Source of the DNA: Aquatica leii
Lineage: Eukaryota > Arthropoda > Insecta > Coleoptera > Lampyridae
Length of the DNA stretch: 64,000 nt
Direction of reading: 5' to 3'
Assembly: GCA_035610365.1 (NCBI GenBank)
Contig: CM069432.1
Location: 23,870,354-23,934,353, forward strand
Both the position numbers and the translations under genes were made by a program. The notes beneath the pieces are model-generated. The model saw only the letters and a program-made list of their open reading frames with translations, had not been told where the DNA came from and made no database searches. Shown here piece after piece: positions 1-10,602 of this stretch (positions are counted from its first letter, which is position 1; the number at the start of each line of letters is the position of its first letter).

Positions 1-499
1 AATATTAGCTGCAGAAAATAAATGAATGTAAAATTGAATTTTAATGTAATGAATTCAAACGGGACGTTACATTCTTAAGAAACGTACGACTCGCTTTAAC
101 CTATTTAGCTGTAGACTCCACCACGTTACACCAGCTCTAGAATTTGAGCAAACTCGGTTTAAGCTATTTCGGCTAGACTTGAGGATCAGCCTGGTCAGCT
201 TATTAATGGAGACGTCTATACAATTAGGATAATGGCACTTAGTTCTACGTGGAAGATAAGTAGGAAGAAGGGCGCTTTGTTCAGCTTAACAGTATCTATG
301 TGTTTTACATCTAGGATACGCTTAGGGATCGGGTCGAGGATTTTCGACGGTTAAATCAAAACGTATAAGTCGCTAGTCACTTTCAATCACCTCAAGGATT
401 ACTTCCTAGTTAGAAATTTTCCTTGCTAAAACTTGCGATGCTAGACATCATTGTTTGATAACCTTAGTGACTAGCAAAGGTAAAAGGTTGGTTGGCGAT

Positions 500-930
500 T
501 TAGAATTTAGAATTAAAGTGACCTGCTATAATAATTAGGACGCCTCTTAGTTTGTCTAAAACTCTGTCTAGATGTTGTAGATGAATGCGAACATCCTCGC
601 TTGGTGGCCAATGTACGCAAATGACACCCAAAGAGGTGTTTCCAATTGTAATCATGGATACGGCAGTGCAGTTATTAGTTAGATGACTGAGGGTAACTAC
701 TCCGACAGGCTTCGCGCTATTCAAAACAATAGCCGAGAAATACCGCATAGAAGTGGATTCGGTGATTCTGTTTAAAAGCAAGGCCGCCCCAGCGAGTCTA
801 TACCCTGAACCAGAACGATACACACAGGGCTCTTGGATCAGTAAAATGTCAATGTCGTTGTCGGAGGAAAAGCTGATGACTTCCAAGGTTGCAGCCCGAG
901 AATGCTGAAGATTCACTTGCGCAGAGTCAG
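500..930 (-). pseudogene. R1-like LINE ORF2 endonuclease domain (APE type), inactive fragment
   Basis: This is the start of ORF2, an apurinic-type endonuclease that nicks target DNA to prime reverse transcription. It opens with QVNLQHSRAAT, typical of the family, followed by LLIQEPCVY (catalytic Glu) and VICVHWPPS. The motif that should read GDFN reads GHFNSKF, so a catalytic Asp has become His. A stop follows at once, near 500. It is fused in frame with the ORF1 zinc-knuckle end, showing that the natural stop and restart have been lost. The remaining endonuclease and RT lie leftward in shifted frames or outside the window. Confidence 0.75.
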
Positions 931-2062
931 AGGAGCGTCCTCGTTGTTCATAATCGGCGTTAGTAATCTTGGCGACAAGCCTCTTTAGGTACGCCGGGCA
1001 GTTATTGGAAGACGCCTTGTGTTTTACTACCTCGCCTTTATGGCCATATCTGACACAGTTTGGCAATCTTTAGTTTTGTGATTTTTAGTACAAATACCGC
1101 CTTGAGTTTCGCTTTACATTTACCTGATTGGTGACCGAACTTTTGGCATTTATAGCAACTTATGATGCGTACATGGTCATTGACCCTGCATCAGTTCCAT
1201 GCAGCGTAAACACGACGACTGGCCACTTTACTTACTTTTTTACCCCCGGAGTTAGTTCAATTATCCAATTGCAAATGGATCTATTTCTGGGTCCGGATTT
1301 GAATAGCACCTTCAGGTGTTTTCTGGCTTGTTGCGTTATTTCATTAGTTGCGACATCAAAGTTTTGCACAAGGATCACCTCCTTTACCTGCTCGGAAGAG
1401 AAGCTAGTAAGAACGTCCGTGATAGAGATCCTAGGAAGGATTTTGCCTTGCAATCTGATGACAAAGCCGGCTTTGTCGAGGATATCTGCTAGAATCTTGG
1501 AAAGGTCGGTTTTTTCGGACTCCAAGCAAACAGAGTTTCGTCTCATTTTGGTCACTTGGTCTAGTTTTAGACCGAGCGTGGTAAGATTAAGGACTATTAT
1601 GAGCATTGTTTTGGTCTCGTCAGATGTCTTCATGTTAGGCTCGGGCTTGAGAACTATCACAACTGTGGATCTTGGAACCGGCGCAGCGGATTTACCAGAA
1701 GGTACTTTCACTCTGTCTGCTACTCTGCTAGACCGAGCTATTTGAGCATAAGTAACAAGGCCAGTTCTGACTTGTTCGATGGCTGGCGATGACAACTTGC
1801 CAGTTACCGTTTTCAAAGCAGTATAAAAGCCCCTAGGAGCATCAGAAACATCTGAATGATGCTACGACATTTTTTGGCAAAAGTGGATCTAAAGAAGATA
1901 GCTTGGATATAGGACAGTACATCCATTAATTCACTTCGTCTGGCAACGGATTCTTTGGAGGTAGAAATCAGTTTAGACATAGTTCAGACCTCTGCTTCAA
2001 AAGATTCTTCGAGTGTGGATAGTTGAGAGTCATCAGATTCGTCGTCGGACTTTGCAACGACG
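930..2062 (-). pseudogene. R1-like LINE ORF1 (gag-like nucleic-acid-binding protein), decayed
   Basis: This is the RNA-binding ORF1 product that would package the element RNA. The longest open piece is 1232-1816 (194 codons). It contains the stretch ESEKTDLSKI and a C-terminal block ending near NWIIELTP, which aligns by eye with the ORF1 block of copy B (NWIIEVHADV, 32634-33260). Downstream, in a shifted frame, comes zinc-knuckle material (NCVRYGHKGEVVKHK, about 1066-1020). Upstream decayed codons extend to about 2062, where copy B also shows ORF1 sequence. Frame changes near 1230 and 1820 break the reading. The knuckles end just before the endonuclease, as expected for this family. Confidence 0.7.
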
Positions 2063-2438
2063 CTTGACACTGGTAGACGTAACCTCCATAGCGGAGGCCG
2101 GGGGGACGGGAAAAGTAGCGTGCGACAGCGCGACTTCTTAGGATTACGGCGAATAACTAGTGTCGACGTAACCCTTGGGCGTGCAACAGGATATTATTAC
2201 CGTATAGGACTTATAACCTAAGCTTCGTTGCCCACGTGGAGGTTGGGTTCTAAAGCCTTCCGTGTAGAGGAATTTACACTACAGAAAATCAAAGTATATA
2301 TAATAATTAACAAATTAATAAAATCGCCTGGTCTTAATACCAGGAATTGTTACCTAAGCTTTAGCTAAAGGTGAAAGATTTATTTGCTAAATGAAGAGAA
2401 ACCAGAGTGGTAAACGGGAGTCAGGTTTTGTTGAAAAC

Positions 2439-3345
2439 CTAAATAGTCCGCAACCTGTTGCCTTGGTATTCCATACCGTAGGATGATTTCGTCAATGCGA
2501 CATCGGGCACAAGATAATGCAGTGACGGATTCGAGACAATGAATATCCATGAGTAACCATGCTGAGTCGTTGGGAGGGGATCAAACAAATTTATCAAGAG
2601 CACTTCCAATCGTTGCGACTTTATTGGTGTTTGTAGTAAACCGGCTGGTTTTAAGTTTTTCGTCTTGAAACTTTGGCAGTCGATACACTTACTGATGTAA
2701 TCAGCAATTCTTCTTCTCATGCCTGGCCAGAAATATCTTCGTGCTATGCGCTGATAAGTTCTTATAATAACCAGACATTTCCGAATAGTGGTATTTACAA
2801 AGTATATCAGGTATCCTAGTTTTAGAAACTACTAATTGTGGTTATTCTTTATCAATGTTTGGAGTATATTTATACAGCACTCTATTTGATATAACATATA
2901 CTTTTTCGGATCATTTCTTTAGGACAACGTCGGCTTCCGAAGTATCCTCTAAGCAAGAAATTATCTTTTCTATATCAGGATCGTTTATTTGCTCAGCTCT
3001 GATCTCGCTTGCAGTAAGCGTAGGGAAGTCGACTGTTACTAGATTGACATCTATTACTTTACGGAGTCATCTCGTTAAAAGTTAAAATGAATTAGTTGGA
3101 TTGCCCACCTTGCCAAATGACCCGTGGCAGATTTAAGAGGCATAAGCCACTTCAACGCTTGATGATCGGTTTGTACGATTGTGGTGGCACCTTCAAGGTA
3201 ACCTCGGAACTATTGAACTGACCAAATAACAGCGAGTGCTTCACGTTTGGTTGTATTATAATTACACTCTGCTGAATTGAGATTTTTCTACTGGACGTTT
3301 ATCTTTGCCTTCCCCCTGGAGTAGACATGCTCCAAGAGCGTAATT
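2439..3345 (-). pseudogene. gypsy-1 RNase H and integrase N-terminus, decayed
   Basis: RNase H remnants occupy about 3000-3345, with a peptide close to NYALGACLLQGEGKDKRPVE recognisable as the primer-grip side of the domain. Left of this, in changing frames, are the linker and the integrase zinc-binding region ending in CIDCQSFKTKN (2620-2680), the two Cys of the H2C2 finger. Next comes LEVLLINLFDPLP, where a functional core has Asp in the position before the FGPLP-type motif; here it reads Asn-Leu, so the first catalytic Asp is gone. The frame closes near 2439 before the second Asp. Confidence 0.65.
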
Positions 3346-3347
3346 AC

Positions 3348-4380
3348 TTAATGGATTCGATTGTCAGCTTGCCGGAGAGTTGGAGCTGTACATAACAAAT
3401 TATTCAATTTGGTAAAAGCTTCGGTTTGCTCCGGTCCCCATGACCATTTGATGTTTTTCGTCGTCAAAGTGGACAGCGGTTTTGCTACTAACAAAAAGTT
3501 CTCGATAAACCGTCGAAACCATGAACAAGTCTGTAGAAAACTGATAAGTTCTTTTACATTGTTCGGTGGAGACATGTGTAGTATGGCTGCCATTTTGTCT
3601 TTGTTTGGTCGTACATATTACGGAGAAAGTATGTCTCTCAAATAGTATACTTCCTGACAACAGAATGAGCACTTCTTTCTGTTAAGAGTTAACTTAAACA
3701 AGTCAATTTGTTCGAACGTCTTTCTTAAATCTTCTAAGAATTCCGAAAATGTGGTAGAAATTACGATCAGATCGTCCATGTAAGCAAGTAGAATGATGTC
3801 TTGCAACCCAGATCAAAATCTGTTCATTAGCCTCTGGAATGTTGATGGAGCATTCCGAAACCCAGCAAGCATACGTAAGTATCTGTACGTACCAACCGGA
3901 GTGACAAACGCAGTTTTGTCTCTATCTCATGATTTAATATTTACTATATGATAACCGCTTTTTAGGTTCAACGTAGTTATGTAATTAGTTTTCTTTGCTG
4001 CATGCAGGATATCATCGATACGAGGAATTGGAAACCTATCTGCGCGCGTCTGTTAGTCGCACACCATCATTTCTTTTTGGGACCAGGACAACTGGAGCAG
4101 CATATCGCGATTCACATTCTTCAATGTATTTATCTTGGAGAAATTTTTTGAGGTAAAAAATCTTTTTTAGTTGTAGACATTCTATATGGAGGCACTGCAA
4201 TCGGAGTTTCATCCAATAAGACAATTGAGTGCTCTGCGTAGGGTGTCGCTTTGCTGTGTCGTTCAAGTTCGAATGAAATTCGATCAAAAGGCAGTCTAAC
4301 TGTTTTCGTTCTTCTGGGGTTAGGTTAATTCCTTTGTCACTTCTCAGTGATACGTCATTAGCATTTCGTTTAAGAAACAT
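3348..4380 (-). pseudogene. gypsy-1 reverse transcriptase, inactive
   Basis: The RT is split over several frames. The N-terminal part (4036-4380) carries APVVLVPKRNDG. The middle (about 3900-4030) reads PRIDDILHAAKK then TTLNLKSGYH; the Asp of motif A (normally LDLKSGY) is Asn. Motif C at about 3760-3785 is intact as AYMDDLIVIS. The thumb and connection (3348-3593) holds VKELISFLQTCSWFRRFI and LSTLTTKNIKWSW, characteristic of gypsy. Loss of the motif A Asp and several frameshifts make it non-functional. Confidence 0.8.
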
Positions 4381-4534
4381 GAGATGTCTTCCGCTAAAGC
4401 AAACGCATGTTGCTGATTTTCTCCAATATAATAATCGTTATTTAGTATGCCTAAGATTATGTTGGCATCTCAAATAAAATCGATTCCTAGTAATGTACGA
4501 CTGTTTACATGATTAGACACAGAAACAAAACGTA

Positions 4535-4700
4535 TTAAAATTGTCTTGCGTTCCATCGGCCATAGTCATAACTAAATTTTCTTTGGTGTATGGGATACCA
4601 TCCTGTCCTAATAACTTTGCTAACAACGAACCAGCAAGAGTTGTTTTAGATCCTGTATCTACAAAAGCTGATTATTATCGGTTGTTGTTCCATCTATAAA
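4535..4700 (-). pseudogene. gypsy-1 aspartic protease fragment
   Basis: In one minus-strand frame the segment reads AFVDTGSKTTLAGSLLAKLL, followed by GQDGIPYTKENLVMTMADG. This is the D-T-G-S active-site turn and following strand of a retropepsin. The frame runs into a stop near 4535. It sits upstream of the RT in element order, as expected for gypsy. It is too short for a general ORF caller and is a relic. Confidence 0.65.
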
Positions 4701-4989
4701 TCCCCGACAGCTCTGAAGTGCACCGTCTCTATTACGAACAGCATGCACATAATATTGCAACATTTAACTATTAACTTATTATTTTGCTAGAATTTTTTTC
4801 GCGAGATGGCGGTTTATGTACTTTCTTTCGAATGAATGATCTAGTTGTGTGTAAACCGGTTTGGTAAAGAAACGTTAAGCTCTTAGTATAACGCGGCTAG
4901 AAATTTAGAAATTTTACGGTTCTAGTGTAAAAATGAGCAAAATGAAAACTTTCTTGACAAAATACATTATTATTAATTGGGCTCAAACT

Positions 4990-5300
4990 TTGTTGGGTCA
5001 AGATGACGAAAAGAATTTTCACAAAGAAGGAAGTTGAAAATTCACACACAACCTGTTATAATATTGTTCAAACCAATCGAAAAGTCAGATCTCAATTCTT
5101 CCGATAATTGGTTCAGTTCTGTGCAATTGGTGCAAGAATACCAAAAAAGAAGATTAACATATTATGTTAGAAAGAATCAAGCAGATATTCTACCACAATT
5201 TCAATCCAATAAACGCAAAAAAAGAAAAAGTAGCTTGTACGGATTTAATACGGCATAACTTTAGTTTTTTTGTTCCGAAGACGCCAAAATCTGTAATTTT
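4990..5300 (+). pseudogene. piggyBac-type transposase fragment
   Basis: The segment encodes DNWFSSVQLVQEYQKRRLTY, then VRKNQADILPQFQSN and SSLYGFNTA, and in the next frame FFVPKTPKSVIL. This order (DNWF, a KRKLTY-type strand, RKN, FQ, SLYGF, then VPKKxKSVIL) is the middle of the piggyBac/PGBD transposase core, including the Asp of DNWF, one of its catalytic residues. Sequence before and after does not continue the family and there are no TTAA-flanked ends, so only about 100 codons survive. It lies antisense within the gypsy-1 remnant. Confidence 0.65.
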
Positions 5301-5307
5301 GATACCG

Positions 5308-6105
5308 GTTGAGCGTTGTTGTGGGCGGCGGCGGAACGCGGTTGTAAGCCTTCGCAAACGTCTTTGTTGGAGGGAACGGTAACAACAACAACAACATCCT
5401 TCCCCCCATTTTAAAGACGTTTCTACTGACTGTCGAGTTTCTTCCTCGAATTTTACTCGAAGTTTTATAAAGGGTTCGCTTCTTCACTTTAAAAGCGTGA
5501 GATTGTTTTTTTGATTCTTTCTGCCGGAGTTGTTGCCACTGACTGCAAAATCTGCGTCGTGAAGAAAATTTCTGAGTAGCATGAAAAGGTTACTTCCGTA
5601 CGTTGGTGAGGTTCTTGTTGATCTCCTTCTGTCGGGTTTGTATCTACTGGTTGCGGACTTGGCACCATAAAGACATTCTGCAGACAGGGTGATTGAGGTT
5701 CTTTAAAGCAGGCCAAAGATGAATTCATAGCAACGTGTGACATAGTGGTAGATTCTGTTTCTTGTGTTTCGTCGGTTAGTGGTATTTCGATTAGTGAGTT
5801 GCTTTTCAACGTGGGTTCGATGGTGGATGCAAGAATGGAGACGGATGCCGGATGCTTAAAGGACATTGTTTCAGTCATGGATTCGCAATTTTAGTCGTTT
5901 GGTGTGTTAGTTATTGATGTTGGTTGAACTCCAGCAACTTTTTTCAGAAATAAGTATTTGAATTTCTAGAAGTATGTCGCAAGCTCGACGTAAATGCTCC
6001 ACAATTCTGCTGCTCGACTTTTTTATTCCCGATTCGTCAAGGAAAAACCGTTGAGCGTCGTTGTGGACGCGGAGAAACGCGGTGGTGAACCGTTGCGAAG
6101 GTTTA
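5308..6105. repeat. Dispersed direct repeat of about 60 bp (5308-5371 and 6050-6105)
   Basis: Both blocks run approximately TTGAGCG-TTGTGG-CGG-GAACGCGGT-GT-A-CCTTCGC-A and are GC-richer than their surroundings. They bracket the ORF at 5489-5878. They may be degraded ends of one inserted unit or a duplicated leader segment. No function is inferred. Confidence 0.45.
5489..5878 (-). pseudogene. Unrecognised 129-codon ORF, possible gypsy-1 gag remnant
   Basis: An open frame rich in Ser, Thr, Glu and Pro with no domain I recognise. Visible stretches are LTDETQETEST and VDTNPTEGDQQEPH. There is no zinc knuckle and no membrane segment. Its place between the LTR-like block (6140-6340) and the protease (4535-4700), on the same strand, suggests a leftover of gag, but the sequence itself does not show this. 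A chance ORF is possible. Confidence 0.3.
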
Positions 6106-6139
6106 TGCGGCGTCGAGATACGGCGAGACGCGAAGCAGC

Positions 6140-6340
6140 GAGTAAATAATGTTAGAGAATGATTTTATTAGAGTATATTAAATAAGAAAGAACTGGCCAT
6201 GTTCTCTTTGCACCGTTTTTAAATATTTCTGTTATCTATCCCGAGAATTTTCTACATACTTCGGTAAACGTTCTGTAAGTTGATAATAATGATAAGTGAA
6301 CATTCTAGAACTTGATAATAACTTCCCAAACGTTTCAATA
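6140..6340 (-). repeat. LTR-like block of gypsy-1
   Basis: The phrase TTTGCACCGT, followed by an AT tract, CCCGA, TTC-ACAT-CTTCGGT and AACGTTCTG, parallels the U3 end of the LTR at 18087-18471. Identity is patchy, so this is a related rather than a sister LTR. It lies where the 5' LTR of gypsy-1 should be. Exact ends and a primer site were not found. Confidence 0.4.
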
Positions 6341-6635
6341 TGATATTTGTCGTATGTTGCTTCTAGTTGTATATTGATGAATTGAAAGATGCAGTATGCA
6401 TTGGTGATTATACAGCTATAGCAAAAAAATACGATTGCTTTAAATTAAATACTTTTCTTTAAACAATAGTTTGCTGGGATATCGGTAAGGTTTTTTTAAA
6501 AGTATTGTAATTATTAACTTTTGGACTACTTCTAGTGAACAAATATACGAACTAGCTGCTATTTCCCATACGAAATTACCGCTTGAACCATTCCATAACA
6601 TATAATTTTAAACGCACGAGTCAAGAATATCTCTA
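6341..6635. other. AT-rich interval, nothing recognised
   Basis: No open frame with family resemblance, no clear repeat and no RNA-like structure was seen here. Confidence 0.5.
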
Positions 6636-6790
6636 ACATTTCTAAGCGAATAAACCCAGCCCATCCGACTCGTCTAACTAGGCAATCCTTTCTTCTTGTA
6701 ACATATCCTAAATCGTTTTATCCTATATGTGGCAAACTTGAACCAAGCAAGTTTGGGTGGTTTGGTGGGCCCACGTCCTCCTCTTCAAAA
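6636..6790 (+). mobile_element. 3' tail fragment of the R1-like LINE family
   Basis: This block is a diverged reverse complement of 29462-29610. Shared anchors are AGCCCATCCGACT, TCTAACTAG, and TGTGGCAAACTTG-ACCAAGCAAGTTTGGGTGGTTTGGTGGG. Both end in a CTCCTCTTC tail, after which the sequences part. A common end in a simple tail is what LINE 3' ends look like, and the larger copy lies just past ORF2 of R1-like copy B. I read this as a severely 5'-truncated insertion in + orientation. Confidence 0.6.
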
Positions 6791-7032
6791 ACGGCTAAAG
6801 TCGTCCTTTTGTTAAGTTTTGTATCATCTATCACTTATTGACATTAATCGTCTCTCGTGAACATTTGAAAACGTTGAATGCAAATTCACAATTGTTAATT
6901 TGAAATATCCATTCTAAATTTTGGATTACTTTTTCACAATAAAAATGTTTGTAGCGCTTTTGGTTTGCTACTGTCAGCGAGAGATCTAATGTGCTGATAT
7001 GAAGAGTTAAAGTAATAAGTAAATGTGTAATT
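6791..7032. other. Interval with no gene
   Basis: AT-rich sequence leading into the hairpin pair. No coding or repeat signal was recognised. Confidence 0.5.
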
Positions 7033-7163
7033 ATTACTGACCCCTACACAGCCTCATGTAGGTAAATTGTGGCTTGGATAGTCAGTAATGCAGTAGATAC
7101 GATTTAAGAGGTATCAGTCCTGCACAGCCTCATGCAGGTAATTATGGCTTGGTCCACTGATAC
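7033..7163. other. Tandem pair of covarying hairpin/pseudoknot-like units
   Basis: Two units of 57 and 53 bases lie 21 bases apart. Unit 1 (7033-7089) is closed by ATTACTGAC/GTCAGTAAT, unit 2 (7111-7163) by GTATCAGT/ACTGATAC. Inside each is a 6-bp hairpin with an identical 8-base loop, CAGCCTCA: CCTACA/TGTAGG in unit 1 and CCTGCA/TGCAGG in unit 2. The inner stems differ by a compensatory pair (A-T to G-C), and the outer stems differ at several positions yet stay paired. A shared GGCTTGG downstream could pair with AGCC of the loop as a pseudoknot. I recognise no named RNA family. Confidence 0.55.
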
Positions 7164-8180
7164 TTTAAACTGTAGTAGTCGAGACAATCAAAATACGGTT
7201 GTAAAATGACTGCTAATTTATTAACTTTATTTACAAGTATTTATACACATAAGATACTTAGCTCCACATTCAACCATTTCATTGTTAGCCTATATTATAA
7301 AAATTTGCTTATTTGTTACGACATACATGTTGTGACATTGGAAAGAATTTGCTAACACACATTATAATACTGTTAGGAATGTGTCTATCGTATTACAACA
7401 CAATGATATTATTAAATTTGCAATTTTGTATTTTATTTTAAATTTAAATAATTTATGTTTGTAGTTCAAACAACTACAAAGTTAACCGTTTTAATCGAGA
7501 GCGATTTACCATCTGTGTTCAACCAGTCTCTACCGTTTTGCATAACATGTGTTGGTTATCGCGGATCTTTAATTATCAAATACAGAAAAGGTCCAGAATG
7601 AAAACATCTAAAATCTTATTTGTGCATTTCTGTTTGTTTTTCAACCAAGGCCGTTCATCTCAAATTGGTGACACATATACTCTAATAATGGCACTATATT
7701 TTATAGAATCTATTTCAAACGAAAGGAGTTAGCTTCTTTCTTTCAAAATGAAATATATTCTATCCTGGATTATTAACAAGCAATAGTTGCTAATGGCATT
7801 TTATTTCTTATCAGTGTCCACACTTTGGTGGGTTCTGTGAAGCCGGTATACGTTTTGTAAAACTATACAAAGCGCGTGATTAGAAATATGGTTTTAATAT
7901 ATGAGCAAACCTCAACATTTTTTACACAGTTAAAAATTCAACTAACCCCTACGGAAGAGATGGAGCACTATAGAAATTTTATCAATTCGATTAAAAGTTG
8001 GATGTTATCGTTCTCATCAAGAAAAGCAATCGTCCTCTACCTGAATAAATGCTTGGTCGCGTAATAAAACTATCCTGGCAACGATAAAATCAGCAAAGAT
8101 GCATCAATACAAACTAACAATGAAGTAGTGCGTCGCTCTTTTTAAAAAATCTGCTCTTTGCACATACACATGTGACCGAT
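7164..8180. other. AT-rich interval with no supported gene
   Basis: Short open frames near 7538-7732 and 7876-8064 lack an ATG start and resemble nothing known to me. No repeat boundary was identified before the terminal inverted repeat at 8181. Confidence 0.5.
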
Positions 8181-8301
8181 CACTGGTCTGCATGAAAATC
8201 GACCCTGATATCATTCTTGACGATTCTTATGTAAAATGACCTCCTGAATCCAAAAATGAGCTCCGTTTTTACCCATCACCCACCTATTTTGAGGGGACCC
8301 C
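8181..8301 (+). repeat. Left terminal inverted repeat
   Basis: It starts with CACTGGTCTGCA and runs to GAGGGGACCCC. It pairs with the right arm over most of its length, with indels between the outer 12 bases and the inner block. Confidence 0.8.
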
Positions 8302-8783
8302 ATTTTTATTTTATTTCTTGCATTTTTTTTAGGATTTTAACTTATATCCGTTAAACATCCCAAAGCAGGTAATACAATTTATACCAAAGTATATGGCAAA
8401 AGTTTTGCTATAAAATGTATATAGAAACAACAATAAAATACAAATATATAAGAACAGTAAAAAAATATCAATAAACAGTTAGGAAGATTTACTGCATGAC
8501 GCTGACGATCTCAATACCACATGCAGGTTTAAACAGGAATTTTCGACAGGCTTGAACTTGCATTACTCTTCTCATTATAGTATATTACATTGTTTGCTTA
8601 ACTGCTTCGATCAGTACATCTATAGTTGTTGCAGAGTTAACTTGTCGACGTTTTAAACGTGCTGGATTTTGTGTTCATTTTTGTTCATTTGTGTAAAACG
8701 GTAAAACTACTTTTACTCCGGATTTTTTCAAGTGCCTAAGTGTGATCTGTGGTTAATGTCGGGCATTGAATTACTGTTTAGTT

Positions 8784-10433
8784 ATGCCACGCGAGTGTAA
8801 AAATCATCCCGATAGCTTTTGCTATGTCAACGGGGAATTAACTTTAAAAGCGCAACGAAAACCCCTTTCTCCGTTTGTTAAAATAGCTTATAAATTGTAC
8901 TATAATTGTCAAGTTGGAGACCAGGACAAGACTAGGGCTCCATCAGTTTGCTGTACGACTTGTTACAGTAGTTTGACCAAATGGCTCAAAGTTACCCGTA
9001 AATACATGCCATTTGCTGTGCCCATGGTTTGGCGTGAACCTCGCTGTCATCTTACAGATTGTTACTTTTGTATGACTTCCACCGTCGGATTTTCGAGCAA
9101 TAGTAAGCATACAATTCAGTATTCCAATATTCCGTCAGCTCTAAGACCTGTTCCTCATAACGATACTTTACCAATCCCAGAACCCCCAAACACTTATACT
9201 CTAGAGCCGGAAATTGATTTAAAAGACTCTGAGCCACAACCTGGGGTTTTGAATCATACGTTCAATGATGATGAAGAGTATTCCGCAGATTTAGTTTCTC
9301 GGCAACCTCACCTCCTCACTCAATCGGAATTAAATGATCTTGTCAGGGATTTGCAGTTACCCAAGACTAAATCTCAGCTCCTAGGATCGCGACTTTAACA
9401 GTAGAATCTCTTAGAAAAGGGAGTAAAAATATCTTCTTACAGGATCAGACAAGCAACCCTGAAATGTCTTTTCTTAGAAGATAAAGGTTTAGTGTTCTGC
9501 CCTAATGCAAATTTATTGATGACAGAGCTACAGATGCCATGTGAGCCAAACAAATAGAGACTGTTTATAGACTCATCAATAACAAGCTTAAAAATTGTCC
9601 TGTTGGCAAATGGGAATGACTTCCCATCAGTTCCAGTTGCATACTCTGTTGATATGAAGGAAACGTACGAAAACATCTTTAGAATCCTTGATAAAATTAG
9701 TTATCATGATTATAAGTGGAAACTTTGCGCTGACTTAAAAGTTGTTGCTCTACTCACGGGCCTGTAATCAAGATTCACAAAATATTGCTGCTTATTTTGT
9801 GAATGGGATAGCCGAGCCGGAGATAAACATTACATCGTACGGGACTGGCCTCTGCGAGAAAATCTTATTCTTGGTCAGGAAAATATTTACTTACCACCTT
9901 TACACATCAAACTTGGATTGATCAAGCAGATTGTGAAAGCAGTGAACAAGACAGGTGGCGCATTTCAATTTTTGAAAACTAAATTTCCTCGTCTTAGCAA
10001 AGCTAAAATCAAAGAAGGCGTTTTTGTTGGTCCCCAGATTAGACAACTCTTCTAAGAATCGACGTTTATTGAACACCTAAATCGAAAAGAAAAACGAGAA
10101 TGACTTGCATTTCAAAACGTTTGTAAGAACTTCCTAAGTAACCACAAAAGTGAAGATTATGTCGCTCACGTCGAGGAACTGCTTTTAGCGTACAAGGACA
10201 TAAGATGTAACATCTCCCTTAAAGTTCACTTCCTTCACTCGCATCTGCATTTTTTCCCTGAAAATTTAGGAGCAGTCTCGGATGAACACGGGGAACGGTT
10301 CCATCAAGACATCGCTAAGCTGGAGAAGAGATTTTCAGGGAAGTGGAATGCAAGCACGTTGGCGGAGTACTGCTGGTTTTTGAAACGAGAGAGTTGTACC
10401 TCAGGGTATAAAAGGAAAGCAAGCACCAAGTAA
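8784..10433 (+). pseudogene. Transposon-encoded protein of a multicopy arthropod family, candidate transposase, broken
   Basis: The natural ATG is probably 8784, opening MPRECKNHPDSFCYVNGELT. Cys-rich motifs follow (CCTTCYSSLTKWLK, then CHLTDCYFC) that may bind zinc. After LLGSRL there are stops at 9396-9398 and 9402-9404, each one transition from a sense codon. The same frame then resumes with more stops: RLFIDSSITSLKIVLLANG, CADLKVVALLTGL, CCLFCEWDSRAG, PPLHIKLGLIKQ, HSHLHFFPENLGAVSDEHG, ERFHQDI and YCWFLKRES, ending at 10431-10433. I recall this family as abundant uncharacterised proteins in arthropod and hydrozoan genomes. The placement between TIRs suggests a transposase. Asp in FIDSS and CADLKV and Asp/Glu in SDEHGE could be a DDE/D triad, but that is inference. 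Confidence 0.7.
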
Positions 10434-10602
10434 CGATGAATATCTTTTTATTTATTACTGTTTATAGTTAAAATAGTTCTTTTTCCCATTTAAATTAAAT
10501 TCATGTCCATATATTTATTATTATAATAATTATTATAATTATTATTATCGTTCGATAAATAAATTATAATTATTTTATTGAAAAGTGGTAAAATTAGAGA
10601 TT

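Larger units (their letters stand above)
60..2290 (-). mobile_element. R1-like LINE, copy A (partial, continues off the left edge)
   Basis: A non-LTR retrotransposon reading leftward. From right to left it has a GC-richer leader (about 2070-2290), a gag-like ORF1, the endonuclease start of ORF2, and a linker near 60-300. The linker closely resembles DNA at 32040-32170 in copy B, for example the shared phrase CTCGCTTTAACCTATTTA. The reverse transcriptase should lie beyond base 1. ORF1 and ORF2 are broken by frameshifts and stops, so it is a dead copy. The R1-like assignment rests on the three CCHC knuckles of ORF1 and the endonuclease entry motif; a neighbouring clade is possible. Confidence 0.75.
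2400..6340 (-). mobile_element. Ty3/gypsy LTR retrotransposon remnant (gypsy-1)
   Basis: Reading leftward are a possible LTR piece (6140-6340), a possible gag scrap, aspartic protease, reverse transcriptase, RNase H and the beginning of integrase. The order is that of Ty3/gypsy pol. A piggyBac scrap on the + strand sits between the gag region and the protease. The integrase breaks off near 2440 after its zinc finger and first core strand, and no 3' LTR is visible on the left. Many stops and frameshifts are present. Confidence 0.7.

Noticed and set aside
1128..1745. 205-codon open frame on the + strand
   Set aside because: Antisense shadow of the R1-like LINE ORF1 on the minus strand; no independent family resemblance.
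7538..8064. Two short frames near 7538-7732 and 7876-8064
   Set aside because: No ATG starts, no resemblance; typical of random AT-rich ORFs.
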